Below are positions 42,318 to 51,392 of a DNA stretch of 64,000 nt, piece after piece. The stretch comes from Paraburkholderia fungorum (GTDB lineage Bacteria; Pseudomonadota; Gammaproteobacteria; Burkholderiales; Burkholderiaceae): the NCBI RefSeq assembly GCF_902833645.1, contig NZ_CADFGE010000004.1:248001-312000 (forward strand). The letters run 5' to 3'. Each line of letters opens with the position of its first letter. Positions within the stretch are counted from its first letter, which is position 1. The notes under the pieces are model-generated. The model was not told the origin of the DNA and searched no databases. It was given only the letters and a program-made list of their open reading frames with translations. The translations under genes and the position numbers were made by a program.

Positions 42318-43394
42318 ATGGAAGAAAGCAAGAAAGGCTCGGCTGGACTGACTGCTGAAAAGAGCAAGGCACTGGCTGCCGCACTCGCGCAGATCGAAAA
42401 GCAGTTCGGCAAAGGGTCGGTCATGCGGCTCGGCGCAGGTGAGGCGGTCGAAGATATCCAGGTGGTCTCAACCGGATCGCTCGGCCTCGACATCGCGTTG
42501 GGCGTCGGCGGTTTGCCGCGTGGCCGTGTGGTCGAAATTTATGGCCCGGAATCGTCCGGTAAAACCACGCTGACGCTGCAAGTCGTCGCCGAAATGCAGA
42601 AGCTCGGCGGCACGGCAGCGTTTATCGACGCGGAACACGCGCTGGATATCCAGTACGCGGGCAAGCTCGGCGTGAACGTCAGCGACCTGCTGGTTTCGCA
42701 GCCGGATACCGGCGAACAGGCACTCGAGATTGCCGACGCACTCGTGCGCTCGGGCTCGATCGACATGATCGTGATCGACTCGGTCGCGGCACTCGTGCCG
42801 AAGGCCGAAATCGAAGGCGAAATGGGCGACTCGCTGCCGGGTCTGCAAGCGCGTCTGATGTCGCAAGCGCTGCGCAAGCTCACCGGTACGATCAAGCGCA
42901 CGAACTGCCTCGTGATCTTCATCAATCAGATCCGTATGAAGATCGGTGTGATGTTCGGCAATCCGGAAACCACCACGGGTGGTAACGCGCTGAAGTTTTA
43001 CGCGTCGGTGCGCCTCGACATTCGCCGGATCGGTTCGATCAAGAAGAACGACGAAGTGATCGGTAACGAAACGCGTGTGAAGGTGGTGAAGAACAAGGTT
43101 GCGCCGCCGTTCCGTGAAGCGATTTTCGACATTCTGTACGGCGAAGGCATTTCCCGTCAGGGCGAAATCATCGACCTCGGCGTGCAGGCAAAAATCGTCG
43201 ACAAGGCCGGTGCCTGGTACAGCTACAACGGCGAACGTATTGGTCAGGGCAAGGACAATGCACGTGAATTCCTGCGTGAGAATCCGGACATTGCCCGTGA
43301 GATCGAGAACCGTATCCGCGAATCGCTGGGCGTGAATGCCATGGCGGAAGCGGTGACCGGCGCAGGCGCTGAAGTCGCAGACGAAGAAGAGTAA
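42318..43394 (+). CDS. recA: RecA recombinase
   Basis: The 358-residue protein is RecA: Walker A GPESSGKTT at residues 76-84, VIDSVAALVPKAEIEGEMGD, and the DNA-binding loop region with MSQALRKLTGTIKRTNC. RecA forms filaments on single-stranded DNA, drives strand exchange and stimulates LexA cleavage. ATG at 42318 with upstream AAAGGA is chosen; an in-frame ATG at 42210 would translate the SOS box. It is followed after eight bases by recX. Confidence 0.99.
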   Translation: MEESKKGSAGLTAEKSKALAAALAQIEKQFGKGSVMRLGAGEAVEDIQVVSTGSLGLDIALGVGGLPRGRVVEIYGPESSGKTTLTLQVVAEMQKLGGTAAFIDAEHALDIQYAGKLGVNVSDLLVSQPDTGEQALEIADALVRSGSIDMIVIDSVAALVPKAEIEGEMGDSLPGLQARLMSQALRKLTGTIKRTNCLVIFINQIRMKIGVMFGNPETTTGGNALKFYASVRLDIRRIGSIKKNDEVIGNETRVKVVKNKVAPPFREAIFDILYGEGISRQGEIIDLGVQAKIVDKAGAWYSYNGERIGQGKDNAREFLRENPDIAREIENRIRESLGVNAMAEAVTGAGAEVADEEE

Positions 43395-43401
43395 CCCGCA
43401 C

Positions 43402-44127
43402 GTGATACGCAAGGGCCGGCCGCTGTCCAATGCTGCTAACGCTGGACGCAACGCGGACGGCCCGCGTGTCGGTGACGATGATCCGCGCGATCCGTTTGAT
43501 CCGTTCGATCCTTTCGAGTCATTCGACGCCCACGATCGCGCAGAGGGCCGCCAGTCGCGGCCCGATTCCTCCGCCCAAGCTGCAGCGGACCCGTCCGAAA
43601 CCACCTACAGCCGCTCGCGCCGCACACCCGGCGAGGCGAAGCCAGGTCAGGACGACGCAAAAAAATCCCAACGCCCAGCCCGTTCGCTAAAAGGACGTGC
43701 GCTCGGCTATCTGTCCCGGCGTGAATACAGCCGCACCGAACTCGCGCGCAAGCTCAAGCCGTTCGTCGAAGAAACCGATTCGCTCGATACCTTGCTCGAT
43801 TCACTGGAAGCCGAAAACTGGTTATCCGATTCGCGCTTTGCGGAAAGCCTGATCCATCGGCGCTCGTCGCGTTTGGGCGCGAGCCGGATTGTCGGCGAAT
43901 TGAAGCAGCATGCGGTGGACCAAACGCTGGTCGAAGAAGCGAGTGCGCAGCTGCGCGAAACCGAGCTTGCGCGCGCTCAGGCCGTCTGGCGGAAGAAATT
44001 CGACCGGCTTCCGGAAACGGCGGCCGAGCGGGCCAGGCAAGCGCGCTTTCTGGCGTCGCGTGGGTTCTCGGGTGCAACCATCGGCAAAATTCTCAAAGGG
44101 CTCGACGAGGAGTGGAGCGGCGAGTAG
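43402..44127 (+). CDS. recX: RecX regulatory protein
   Basis: The protein has a RecX domain of about 150 residues at the C-terminus (LGYLSRREYSRTELARKL; ENWLSDSRFAESLIHRR), with three-helix repeats that bind the RecA filament and limit it. The N-terminal 90 residues from GTG 43402 are low-complexity and acidic (DPFDPFDPFESFD), unlike typical RecX of about 150 residues. The true start could lie downstream, but the frame is open and follows recA directly, so translation from the GTG is plausible. Confidence 0.92.
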   Translation: MIRKGRPLSNAANAGRNADGPRVGDDDPRDPFDPFDPFESFDAHDRAEGRQSRPDSSAQAAADPSETTYSRSRRTPGEAKPGQDDAKKSQRPARSLKGRALGYLSRREYSRTELARKLKPFVEETDSLDTLLDSLEAENWLSDSRFAESLIHRRSSRLGASRIVGELKQHAVDQTLVEEASAQLRETELARAQAVWRKKFDRLPETAAERARQARFLASRGFSGATIGKILKGLDEEWSGE

Positions 44128-44252
44128 CCCCACTTTGAGATAGCATCCGCCGCGCGCCCCGGCCCGCGGTGCGGCCCTGCGCGTTCCGCGCTGTCCCAAA
44201 TACCCAGTATGCTAAAATCCGGGGGTTTTCCAATCCGGCCTTTCCTTCCCGC

Positions 44253-44993
44253 ATGCCGCTCTCCCCGCCAGTGTCCCGTCAGTTGCGCCACCGTCGCGCA
44301 ATCAGAGCGGAAGCCTATGAGCGAGCCGATGGCCTGTGGGATGTGGAAGCGTGCTTGACCGACGAAAAACCGCGTGATGTGGTGCTTGCGTCGGGCGTCC
44401 GGCCCAATGGTCAGCCGATCCATGAACTCTGGCTTCGCATCACCATCGATCGCAAGCTCAATGTCGTCGACGCCGAAGCGTCGTCCGACTGGGTGCCCTA
44501 TCCAGGGTTGTGCCAAGCCAGCAATCCCGCCTACCGTGCCCTCATCGGGCTCAATCTGTTCAACAATTTCCGTCGCGATGCCGCCCGTTTGCTGGCCGGC
44601 ACGGCTGGTTGCACGCATCTCACCGAGTTGTGCGCACTCCTGCCGACCGCTGCAATCCAGGCATTCGCCGGCGACGTGTGGAACACCAATGAAGGCACGC
44701 CGGGCGCGGAGGCGGGTTCAGGGAACGGCTCGTCGCACGGCAAAGACGAGCATTCCAACGATAAACCGCCATTCCAGCTGGGACGCTGCCACGCGCTGCG
44801 TTTCGACGGCGAGGCGGTGCAACAGTTTTATCCGCGCTGGTATGGCCGCGCTCCGTATACAGCGGATCGCGCGGCATCGTCAGGCGCCGGGGCAGCCCGC
44901 CAGACAGGCGAGGGCGGCAACGCGTCCGGCATGAACGACGGCAGCGGAAACGATGTTCAATCCAACTCTCAGACTGAAGGGAATCACGCATGA
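44253..44993 (+). CDS. DUF2889 family protein
   Basis: The 246-residue protein has a DUF2889-type domain (residues about 8-150: RHRRAIRAEAYERADGLWDVEACL; GLNLFNNFRRDAARLLAGTAGCTHLTEL) and a Gly/Ser/Asn-rich tail. The function is unknown. ATG at 44253 was chosen; an earlier in-frame ATG at 44169 lies in an unlikely leader. Its stop overlaps the sucC start (ATGA at 44990), so the two are probably co-translated. Confidence 0.85.
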   Translation: MPLSPPVSRQLRHRRAIRAEAYERADGLWDVEACLTDEKPRDVVLASGVRPNGQPIHELWLRITIDRKLNVVDAEASSDWVPYPGLCQASNPAYRALIGLNLFNNFRRDAARLLAGTAGCTHLTELCALLPTAAIQAFAGDVWNTNEGTPGAEAGSGNGSSHGKDEHSNDKPPFQLGRCHALRFDGEAVQQFYPRWYGRAPYTADRAASSGAGAARQTGEGGNASGMNDGSGNDVQSNSQTEGNHA

Positions 44994-46159
44994 AGATTCA
45001 CGAGTACCAGGGTAAGGAAATCCTGCGGAAATTCGGCGTCGCGGTACCGCGCGGCAAGCCGGTCTTCTCGGTGGATGATGCGGTCAAGGCCGCGCAAGAG
45101 CTCGGCGGCCCGGTATGGGTCGTGAAGGCTCAGATCCACGCGGGTGGCCGTGGCAAGGGCGGCGGCGTGAAGGTCGCCAAGTCGCTGGATCAGGTTCGCG
45201 AGTATTCGGAGCAGATCCTCGGCATGCAGCTCGTCACGCACCAGACCGGTCCGGAAGGCCAGAAGGTGAATCGCCTGCTGATCGAAGAAGGCGCTGACAT
45301 CAAGAAGGAACTGTATGTCGGCCTGGTGATCGATCGCGTTTCGCAGAAGATCGTCGTGATGGCATCGAGCGAAGGCGGCATGGACGTCGAAGAAGTCGCG
45401 GAAAAGACGCCTGAGCTGATCCACAAGATCGCCGTCGATCCGTCGACCGGTCTGAAAGACGCCGAAGCCGACGAGCTCGCCACGAAGATCGGCGTGCCCG
45501 CCGCTTCGCTGCCGCAAGCACGCGCGATCCTGCAAGGCCTGTACAAGGCATTCTGGGAAACCGACGCATCGCTGGCCGAAATCAACCCGCTGATCCTGAC
45601 CGGCGACGGCAAGGTCATTGCGTTGGACGCGAAATTCAACTTCGATTCGAACGCACTGTTCCGTCACCCGGAAATCGTCGCGTACCGCGATCTGGACGAA
45701 GAAGATCCGGCTGAAGTCGAAGCGTCGAAGTTCGACCTCGCCTACATCTCGCTCGACGGCAACATCGGCTGCCTCGTGAACGGCGCAGGCCTCGCAATGG
45801 CAACGATGGACACCATCAAGCTGTTCGGCGGCGAACCGGCGAACTTCCTGGACGTGGGCGGTGGCGCCACGACCGAGAAGGTCACGGAAGCGTTCAAGAT
45901 CATGCTGAAGAACCCGAACCTGACCGCGATTCTGGTCAATATTTTCGGTGGCATCATGCGCTGCGACGTGATCGCGGAAGGCGTGATCGCGGCGTCGAAG
46001 GCCGTGTCGCTGAAGGTGCCGCTCGTGGTCCGCATGAAGGGCACGAACGAAGACCTGGGCAAGAAGATGCTGGCTGAATCCGGCCTGCCGATCATTGCGG
46101 CAGACAGCATGGAAGAAGCGGCTCAGAAGGTCGTCGCGGCCGCTGCGGGCAAGGCGTAA
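44990..46159 (+). CDS. sucC: Succinyl-CoA synthetase beta subunit (ADP-forming)
   Basis: The 389-residue protein begins MKIHEYQGKEILRKFGV and shows the ATP-grasp region (KAQIHAGGRGKGGGVK) and the C-terminal CoA-ligase fold with NIFGGIMRCDVIAEG. With SucD it makes succinate, ATP and CoA from succinyl-CoA in the TCA cycle. The start overlaps the DUF2889 gene, and sucD follows after 127 bases. Confidence 0.99.
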   Translation: MKIHEYQGKEILRKFGVAVPRGKPVFSVDDAVKAAQELGGPVWVVKAQIHAGGRGKGGGVKVAKSLDQVREYSEQILGMQLVTHQTGPEGQKVNRLLIEEGADIKKELYVGLVIDRVSQKIVVMASSEGGMDVEEVAEKTPELIHKIAVDPSTGLKDAEADELATKIGVPAASLPQARAILQGLYKAFWETDASLAEINPLILTGDGKVIALDAKFNFDSNALFRHPEIVAYRDLDEEDPAEVEASKFDLAYISLDGNIGCLVNGAGLAMATMDTIKLFGGEPANFLDVGGGATTEKVTEAFKIMLKNPNLTAILVNIFGGIMRCDVIAEGVIAASKAVSLKVPLVVRMKGTNEDLGKKMLAESGLPIIAADSMEEAAQKVVAAAAGKA

Positions 46160-46286
46160 GCCAAACCCCAAGCGCGTTTACCAGGATTACGAATGGCGGC
46201 GCGTGTGTGATGCATGAGCGGCGCGGGCGAAGAACATCCCGCCGCGCCACGCACCACCGCGACGCCAAACGAACAGAGGTCAATAC

Positions 46287-47168
46287 ATGTCGATTCTGAT
46301 TAACAAAGACACCAAGGTCATCACGCAGGGCATTACCGGCAAGACCGGTCAGTTCCACACGCGTGCTTGCCGTGAATATGCAAACGGCCGCGAAGCGTAC
46401 GTTGCAGGCGTGAACCCGAAGAAGGCCGGCGAAGATTTCGAAGGCATTCCTATCTACGCTAGCGTCGCTGAAGCCAAGGCTGAAACGGGCGCAACCGTGT
46501 CGGTGATTTACGTTCCGCCGGCAGGCGCTGCTGCTGCGATCTGGGAAGCCGTCGAAGCCGAGCTGGATCTCGCAATCTGCATCACGGAAGGCATTCCTGT
46601 CCGTGACATGATCGAGCTCAAGGCACGCATGCGCGCGAAGAACAGCAAGACGCTGCTGCTCGGACCGAACTGCCCGGGCACGATCACGCCGGACGAACTG
46701 AAGATCGGCATCATGCCGGGTCACATCCACCGCAAGGGCCGCATCGGCGTCGTGTCGCGTTCGGGCACGCTGACGTATGAAGCAGTCGGCCAGTTGACGG
46801 CGATCGGCCTCGGCCAGTCGTCGGCAGTCGGTATCGGCGGCGACCCGATCAACGGTCTGAAGCACATCGACGTGATGAAGATGTTCAACGACGATCCGGA
46901 AACGGACGCCGTCATCATGATCGGCGAGATCGGCGGTCCGGACGAAGCGAACGCTGCTGAGTGGATCAAGGACAACATGAAGAAGCCGGTGGTTGGCTTT
47001 ATCGCCGGTGTCACGGCGCCTCCGGGCAAGCGCATGGGCCACGCCGGCGCGCTGATCTCGGGCGGTGCGGACACGGCTGAAGCCAAGCTGGAAATCATGG
47101 ACGCATGCGGCATCAAGGTCACGAAGAACCCGTCGGAAATGGCGCGTCTTCTGAAGGCGATGCTGTAA
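46287..47168 (+). CDS. sucD: Succinyl-CoA synthetase alpha subunit
   Basis: The 293-residue protein begins MSILINKDTKVITQGITGKTG, the CoA-binding Rossmann domain, and carries GPNCPG and the phosphohistidine region GHAGALISGG. It forms the catalytic complex with SucC. AGAGG lies before the start. A strong intrinsic terminator follows 78 bases after the stop. Confidence 0.99.
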   Translation: MSILINKDTKVITQGITGKTGQFHTRACREYANGREAYVAGVNPKKAGEDFEGIPIYASVAEAKAETGATVSVIYVPPAGAAAAIWEAVEAELDLAICITEGIPVRDMIELKARMRAKNSKTLLLGPNCPGTITPDELKIGIMPGHIHRKGRIGVVSRSGTLTYEAVGQLTAIGLGQSSAVGIGGDPINGLKHIDVMKMFNDDPETDAVIMIGEIGGPDEANAAEWIKDNMKKPVVGFIAGVTAPPGKRMGHAGALISGGADTAEAKLEIMDACGIKVTKNPSEMARLLKAML

Positions 47169-47245
47169 ATCAAAATTCGCGGCTCGCACAGCGCGTTTTT
47201 TGATACGCTTACGAGATCCTTTCGTAAGCGTGCGGTCCTAAAAAG

Positions 47246-47275
47246 CGGGGGAGTTTTCAACTCCCCCGTTTTTTT
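47246..47275 (+). terminator. Rho-independent terminator after sucCD
   Basis: CGGGGGAGTT (47246-47255) pairs perfectly with AACTCCCCCG (47259-47268) around a TTC loop and is followed by seven T residues. Confidence 0.93.
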
Positions 47276-47313
47276 GTTGGCTGCGTGTCCGATTCCTTCT
47301 TATTCTTCCTTTC

Positions 47314-48018
47314 ATGCTCGAGTTCTTCGCCACCCTCCATTGGGGCGCAGTCATCCAGATCATCGTCATCGACATCCTGCTGGGTGGCGATAACGCCGTG
47401 GTGATCGCGCTCGCTTGCCGCAATCTCCCGCCCGCGCAGCGGACCAAGGGCGTGTTGTGGGGCACGGCCGGCGCGATTGTGCTGCGCGTCGCGCTGATCG
47501 CGTTTGCCGTGGTACTGCTCGACGTGCCGTTGCTGAAGTTCGCGGGCGGGCTGCTGCTGTTGTGGATCGGCGTACGTCTGATGGCGCCCGCGCATGACGC
47601 CCATGAGAACGTGAAGCCGGCCGACAAGCTCATCTCGGCGATCAAGACCATCATCGTCGCGGATGCGGTGATGAGCCTCGACAACGTGATCGCGATTGCC
47701 GGCGCGGCCGAGGCGGCCGATCCCGAGCATCGTCTCGCGCTGGTGATTTTCGGGCTGCTGGTGAGTATTCCGCTGATCGTGTGGGGCAGCCAGCTGGTGC
47801 TGAAACTGCTCGACCGCTTTCCGATCGTCATCACGCTCGGCGCGGCGCTGCTCGGCTGGATCGCGGGCGGCCTGATCATCAATGACCCGGCCGGCGACCG
47901 TTGGCCGATCCTCGATACGCCGGCGGCCGAATACGGCATGAGCATTGCCGGCGCGCTGTTCGTCGTGATCCTTGGTTACCTGCTCAAGCGCCGCAACGCG
48001 AAGGGCGCGGCCGCCTGA
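47314..48018 (+). CDS. TerC-family integral membrane protein
   Basis: The 234-residue protein has about seven hydrophobic helices and the TerC signatures DILLGGDNAVVIALA and VADAVMSLDNVIAIAGA, with conserved Asp/Asn pairs in helices. TerC proteins are linked to tellurite resistance or metal (manganese) loading of exported proteins. It is monocistronic between two terminators. Confidence 0.93.
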   Translation: MLEFFATLHWGAVIQIIVIDILLGGDNAVVIALACRNLPPAQRTKGVLWGTAGAIVLRVALIAFAVVLLDVPLLKFAGGLLLLWIGVRLMAPAHDAHENVKPADKLISAIKTIIVADAVMSLDNVIAIAGAAEAADPEHRLALVIFGLLVSIPLIVWGSQLVLKLLDRFPIVITLGAALLGWIAGGLIINDPAGDRWPILDTPAAEYGMSIAGALFVVILGYLLKRRNAKGAAA

Positions 48019-48100
48019 CCCGCAAGCCATGACGCGATGCTAGCGCAGCGTTAGCCATCTGGCTGACTGTGTGGAACAGGCTGCGCTGGCTACGATTGAA

Positions 48101-48134
48101 ACGCCTGTCCCCGATTCGAGGGGCAGGCGTTTTT
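48101..48134 (+). terminator. Rho-independent terminator after terC
   Basis: ACGCCTGTCCCC (48101-48112) pairs with GGGGCAGGCGT (48120-48130), with one bulged T and a seven-base loop. It ends in TTTTT. Confidence 0.85.
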
Positions 48135-48152
48135 CGTTTCAGGAGCTTGCCG

Positions 48153-48776
48153 ATGATCGTTACTTTGCCGTACTCCCCTTATTCACAGTCCACGCTGTCC
48201 CCGCAGCGCGCATTCGAACGGGCGCGCTGGGTTGTGCCGCTCGTTCGCGCGTGCCGCTGCTTCAGCGTCGGTTTCACGCTGATCGAGTTGATGATCGTGC
48301 TTGCGATCGTCGGCGTCATCGCGGCTTATGCGATTCCGGCGTATCAGGACTACTTGGCCCGCAGCAGAGTGGGCGAGGGTCTCTCGCTCGCCTCATCCGC
48401 GCGGCTTGCGGTGTCCGAAAACGCAGCCAGCGGCAATGCGTTCGGTGGGGGCTACGCGTCGCCGCCTGCTACTCGTAATGTCGAATCCATTCATGTCGAT
48501 GACGACACCGGCCAGATCACTGTCGCATTCTCGACGCGCGTTGCGCCCGCCGGTTCGAACACGCTGACGCTTGTGCCATCGGTGCCCGATAACGCCGAGG
48601 CGCCGACTGCGCGGGTCGCCCTGAGCAAGGGCGTCGTGCAGGTGGGCGCCGTCACCTGGGAGTGTTTCAGCGGCGGCAAAACGGCCTCCTCGCTACCTGC
48701 TCCTGGCGCCGGGCCCTCGCCAGTCGATGCGCCATCGCTGCCGTCGAATCTTGCGCCACCGGAGTGCCGTTCGTAA
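48153..48776 (+). CDS. Type IV pilin (PilA-like) with Pro/Ser-rich C-terminal region
   Basis: The 207-residue prepilin has a long leader and the prepilin peptidase site SVG|FTLIELMIVLAIVG, followed by AIPAYQDYLARS, the classic pilin N-terminal helix. The C-terminal part has a Cys pair (WECFSG and PPECRS) that can form the D-region disulfide, enclosing a Pro/Ala/Ser stretch (SSLPAPGAGPSPVDAPS). The protein ends in Ser. AGGAG lies seven bases before ATG 48153. The next gene is an oligosaccharyltransferase that probably glycosylates it. Confidence 0.93.
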   Translation: MIVTLPYSPYSQSTLSPQRAFERARWVVPLVRACRCFSVGFTLIELMIVLAIVGVIAAYAIPAYQDYLARSRVGEGLSLASSARLAVSENAASGNAFGGGYASPPATRNVESIHVDDDTGQITVAFSTRVAPAGSNTLTLVPSVPDNAEAPTARVALSKGVVQVGAVTWECFSGGKTASSLPAPGAGPSPVDAPSLPSNLAPPECRS

Positions 48777-48911
48777 GCAGGCGGGTGGACGATCGGGGAG
48801 CTGTTATCCGAACGTAAAACACTGATTTCCGGGATATTTCAGCCCAGCCGGCGCACAGCAGGAGGATTTTTTTGTATAGTGCGCCGGTTGCTGACGCCCT
48901 CCGGTTATTCG

Positions 48912-50696
48912 ATGCCCACCCCATTTGCGCGCTACCTGTCTCTCATTCTGTTGTCTCTTGCGTTGGTGCTGCCTTATGCAGTCGTCGGCCATACGTATCC
49001 GATTCCGACCTTCTACGCTGAATTCACGGCGCTCGCGCTGTATCTATTGATGGGTGCGGGTGTGGTGCTGCTGGTCTCGACGGCCAGGCCGCGGGTCACG
49101 TTCGCGTCGCCGATGGTCGCGCTCGTGCCGTTGCTGTTCGGGCTGGTGCTGGTGGCGCAGTCGGTGCTGCTGCCGGTCTCGCAGCCGTCGATGAACTGGC
49201 TTGGCGGCGGGTACCTGCTCGCCGCGTTGATGGCGACGCACGCCGGCTACGGCTTCACGCGCGTCAAGCTGAACGAAACGGCGCTGCGCTGGGTTGCCGG
49301 GGCGTTGATTGTTGGCGGCCTGTTTGCGGTGTTCTGCCAGGTGATCCAGTTGTTTCACCTCGAGGCGCGTGTGTCGCCGCTGGTTGTCGCCTATAACGTG
49401 CTCGTCGAGCGTCGGCCGTTCGGCAACATGGCGCAGGCGAACCATCTCGCCACCTATATCTCGTTCGCGATGGCGGGCGCGCTGTTCCTCGTGCAGACAC
49501 GCCGCCTTGCCATCAGCATCTGGCTGCTCGTGTCGACGGTTTTTTCCGTCGGCCTCGCGCTGACCGTGTCGCGCGGCCCGTGGCTGCAGATGGGCGTAAT
49601 CGTGATCGCGGGTTTCTGGATGGCTTTCGCGCAAACGCGTAGTCAGCCGCTTCTGCGCCGCAGCAATCGCGAATGGCTGATTCCGATTGCGTTGGCGGTG
49701 CTGTTCTTCGTCGTCAATGCGCTGGTTCGGTGGGCCAATGTCCACTATCACCTGGAACTCGCGCAGTCCGCGGCGGATCGGTTCAAGGACGCCGGCCAGA
49801 TCGCGCCGCGCCTTGCGCTGTGGAAATACGGCTGGACGATGTTCAGGACGCATCCGCTGCTGGGGGTCGGCTGGGGCGAGTTTCCGAGTTACCAGTTCGA
49901 GTATGTGAAATCGCTGGGCGGTGTCGAGATTGCCAATAATTCGCACGACATCTTCATCGACCTGCTCGCAAAAACCGGGTTGATCGGTCTCGCCATCGTG
50001 CTGTTCGGCCTGATCACGTGGCTCGTGCGCGTGGTTCGCGCGCCGCAAAACGCCGCTCGTGTATTTGGCATCGCGCTGATCGGCGTGCTGGTCATGCATG
50101 CGCTGGTCGAATATCCGCAGCAGTACATGTTCTTCCTCCTGCCGGCGATGTTCGTGTTCGGCTTGCTCGAAACGCGGTCGCTGCGTCTCGTGCCGGCGCG
50201 CCTGTCGTTCGGTGCGTTCGCCGTCATCGTGTTCGGCGGCATCGCTGCGCTGTATCCGGTGTATCGCGACTACGCCCGTGCCGAGGTGCTGTATTACGGC
50301 TCGCGTCCAGCCGAGCAGTATCGGGCGGATCCGTCGTTCCTGTTCCAGGCGTGGGGCGAGTACGGCATGGCGACCCTGGAACCGATGAATTCGATGAATC
50401 TGCAACACAAGCTCGCCATGCATAAACAGGCGATCGCACTGCTGCCGGGTGAGACCGTGCTGCGCCGGTATGCGGTGCTGCAGGCTCTGAGCGGCGATAC
50501 GGCGGGCGCATACGACACCGTCGAGCGCCTGAAGATCTTTGCTCAGGAGTTGAAGGACTGGCCGTCGCAATTGGCCTATCTGTACGAGTTGTGCGACGAG
50601 CAGAAGACGCTGACCGGTTTCAAGGCGGAGCTGGTCAAGCGCTACGGCATGCCGCCGAGCGACGTCAATCAGGACGACGACAGCGACGACGATTGA
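48912..50696 (+). CDS. pglL: PglL/PilO-type O-oligosaccharyltransferase
   Basis: The 594-residue membrane protein has about twelve helices and the Wzy_C/PglL signatures TVSRGPWLQMGVI and IANNSHDIFIDLLAKTGLIG in the periplasmic loop, followed by a soluble C-terminal domain with VEYPQQYMFFLLPAMF. Such enzymes transfer lipid-linked glycans to Ser of pilins and other periplasmic proteins. Its place directly downstream of a pilin gene is typical. ATG at 48912 was preferred to one at 48879, because the former starts at the first helix. Confidence 0.9.
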   Translation: MPTPFARYLSLILLSLALVLPYAVVGHTYPIPTFYAEFTALALYLLMGAGVVLLVSTARPRVTFASPMVALVPLLFGLVLVAQSVLLPVSQPSMNWLGGGYLLAALMATHAGYGFTRVKLNETALRWVAGALIVGGLFAVFCQVIQLFHLEARVSPLVVAYNVLVERRPFGNMAQANHLATYISFAMAGALFLVQTRRLAISIWLLVSTVFSVGLALTVSRGPWLQMGVIVIAGFWMAFAQTRSQPLLRRSNREWLIPIALAVLFFVVNALVRWANVHYHLELAQSAADRFKDAGQIAPRLALWKYGWTMFRTHPLLGVGWGEFPSYQFEYVKSLGGVEIANNSHDIFIDLLAKTGLIGLAIVLFGLITWLVRVVRAPQNAARVFGIALIGVLVMHALVEYPQQYMFFLLPAMFVFGLLETRSLRLVPARLSFGAFAVIVFGGIAALYPVYRDYARAEVLYYGSRPAEQYRADPSFLFQAWGEYGMATLEPMNSMNLQHKLAMHKQAIALLPGETVLRRYAVLQALSGDTAGAYDTVERLKIFAQELKDWPSQLAYLYELCDEQKTLTGFKAELVKRYGMPPSDVNQDDDSDDD

Positions 50697-50781
50697 CGAT
50701 GATTCAGGCCGGCTGCGCGCTGCGCAGCCGTGCCGTAGCCGCAGCTTAAGAGGTGCAGCGGGGCGATGACCTTGGCCGTCG

Positions 50782-51258
50782 TCAACCCGCCACCCAATCT
50801 CCCGACTTCCCGCCGTGCTTCTCCAGCACGCGCACATCGGTGATCGTCATGCCGCGATCCACCGCCTTGCACATGTCGTACACGGTCAGCAGCCCCACCT
50901 GCACCGCGGTCAGCGCTTCCATCTCCACACCCGTACGCCCCAGCGTCTCCACCTGCACCGTGCAATGCACACCGGGCAGTTTTTCATCGAGATCGAAGTC
51001 CACCTTGACCCGCGTGAGCGCGAGCGGATGACATAGCGGGATCAGATCGGCAGTGCGCTTCGAGCCTTGAATCGCGGCGATGCGTGCGATGCCGATCACG
51101 TCGCCCTTCTTGGCGTTGCCGTCGCGGATCAGCGCGAAGGTCTCCGGCAGCATGCGGATCGAGCCACGCGCGACGGCGATGCGTTTGGTCTCCTGCTTGC
51201 CGCCGACGTCCACCATATGCGCCTGGCCGGCTGCGTCGAAATGAGTGAGTTCAGGCAT
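50782..51258 (-). CDS. moaC: Cyclic pyranopterin monophosphate synthase MoaC
   Basis: The 158-residue protein shows MoaC signatures: FDAAGQAHMVDVGGK at the N-terminus, KKGDVIGIARIAAIQGSKRT, LIPLCHPLALTRVKV and EALTAVQVGLLTVYDMCKAV. It converts the MoaA product into cyclic pyranopterin monophosphate in molybdenum cofactor synthesis. It is divergent from the M48 protease gene and convergent with pglL. Confidence 0.98.
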   Translation of the reverse strand: MPELTHFDAAGQAHMVDVGGKQETKRIAVARGSIRMLPETFALIRDGNAKKGDVIGIARIAAIQGSKRTADLIPLCHPLALTRVKVDFDLDEKLPGVHCTVQVETLGRTGVEMEALTAVQVGLLTVYDMCKAVDRGMTITDVRVLEKHGGKSGDWVAG

Positions 51259-51392
51259 GGTTGGGCTCCTTCAGAGGGCGCCTATCATAGCAGTGCGGTC
51301 GGGCGGCCCGGGATGATTACAATTACCCTGTGCCCGCTATATTAGTCCGAGCGGCGGGTGTCGCTTTTCGACTTCGTCATACCGACTTCGCG

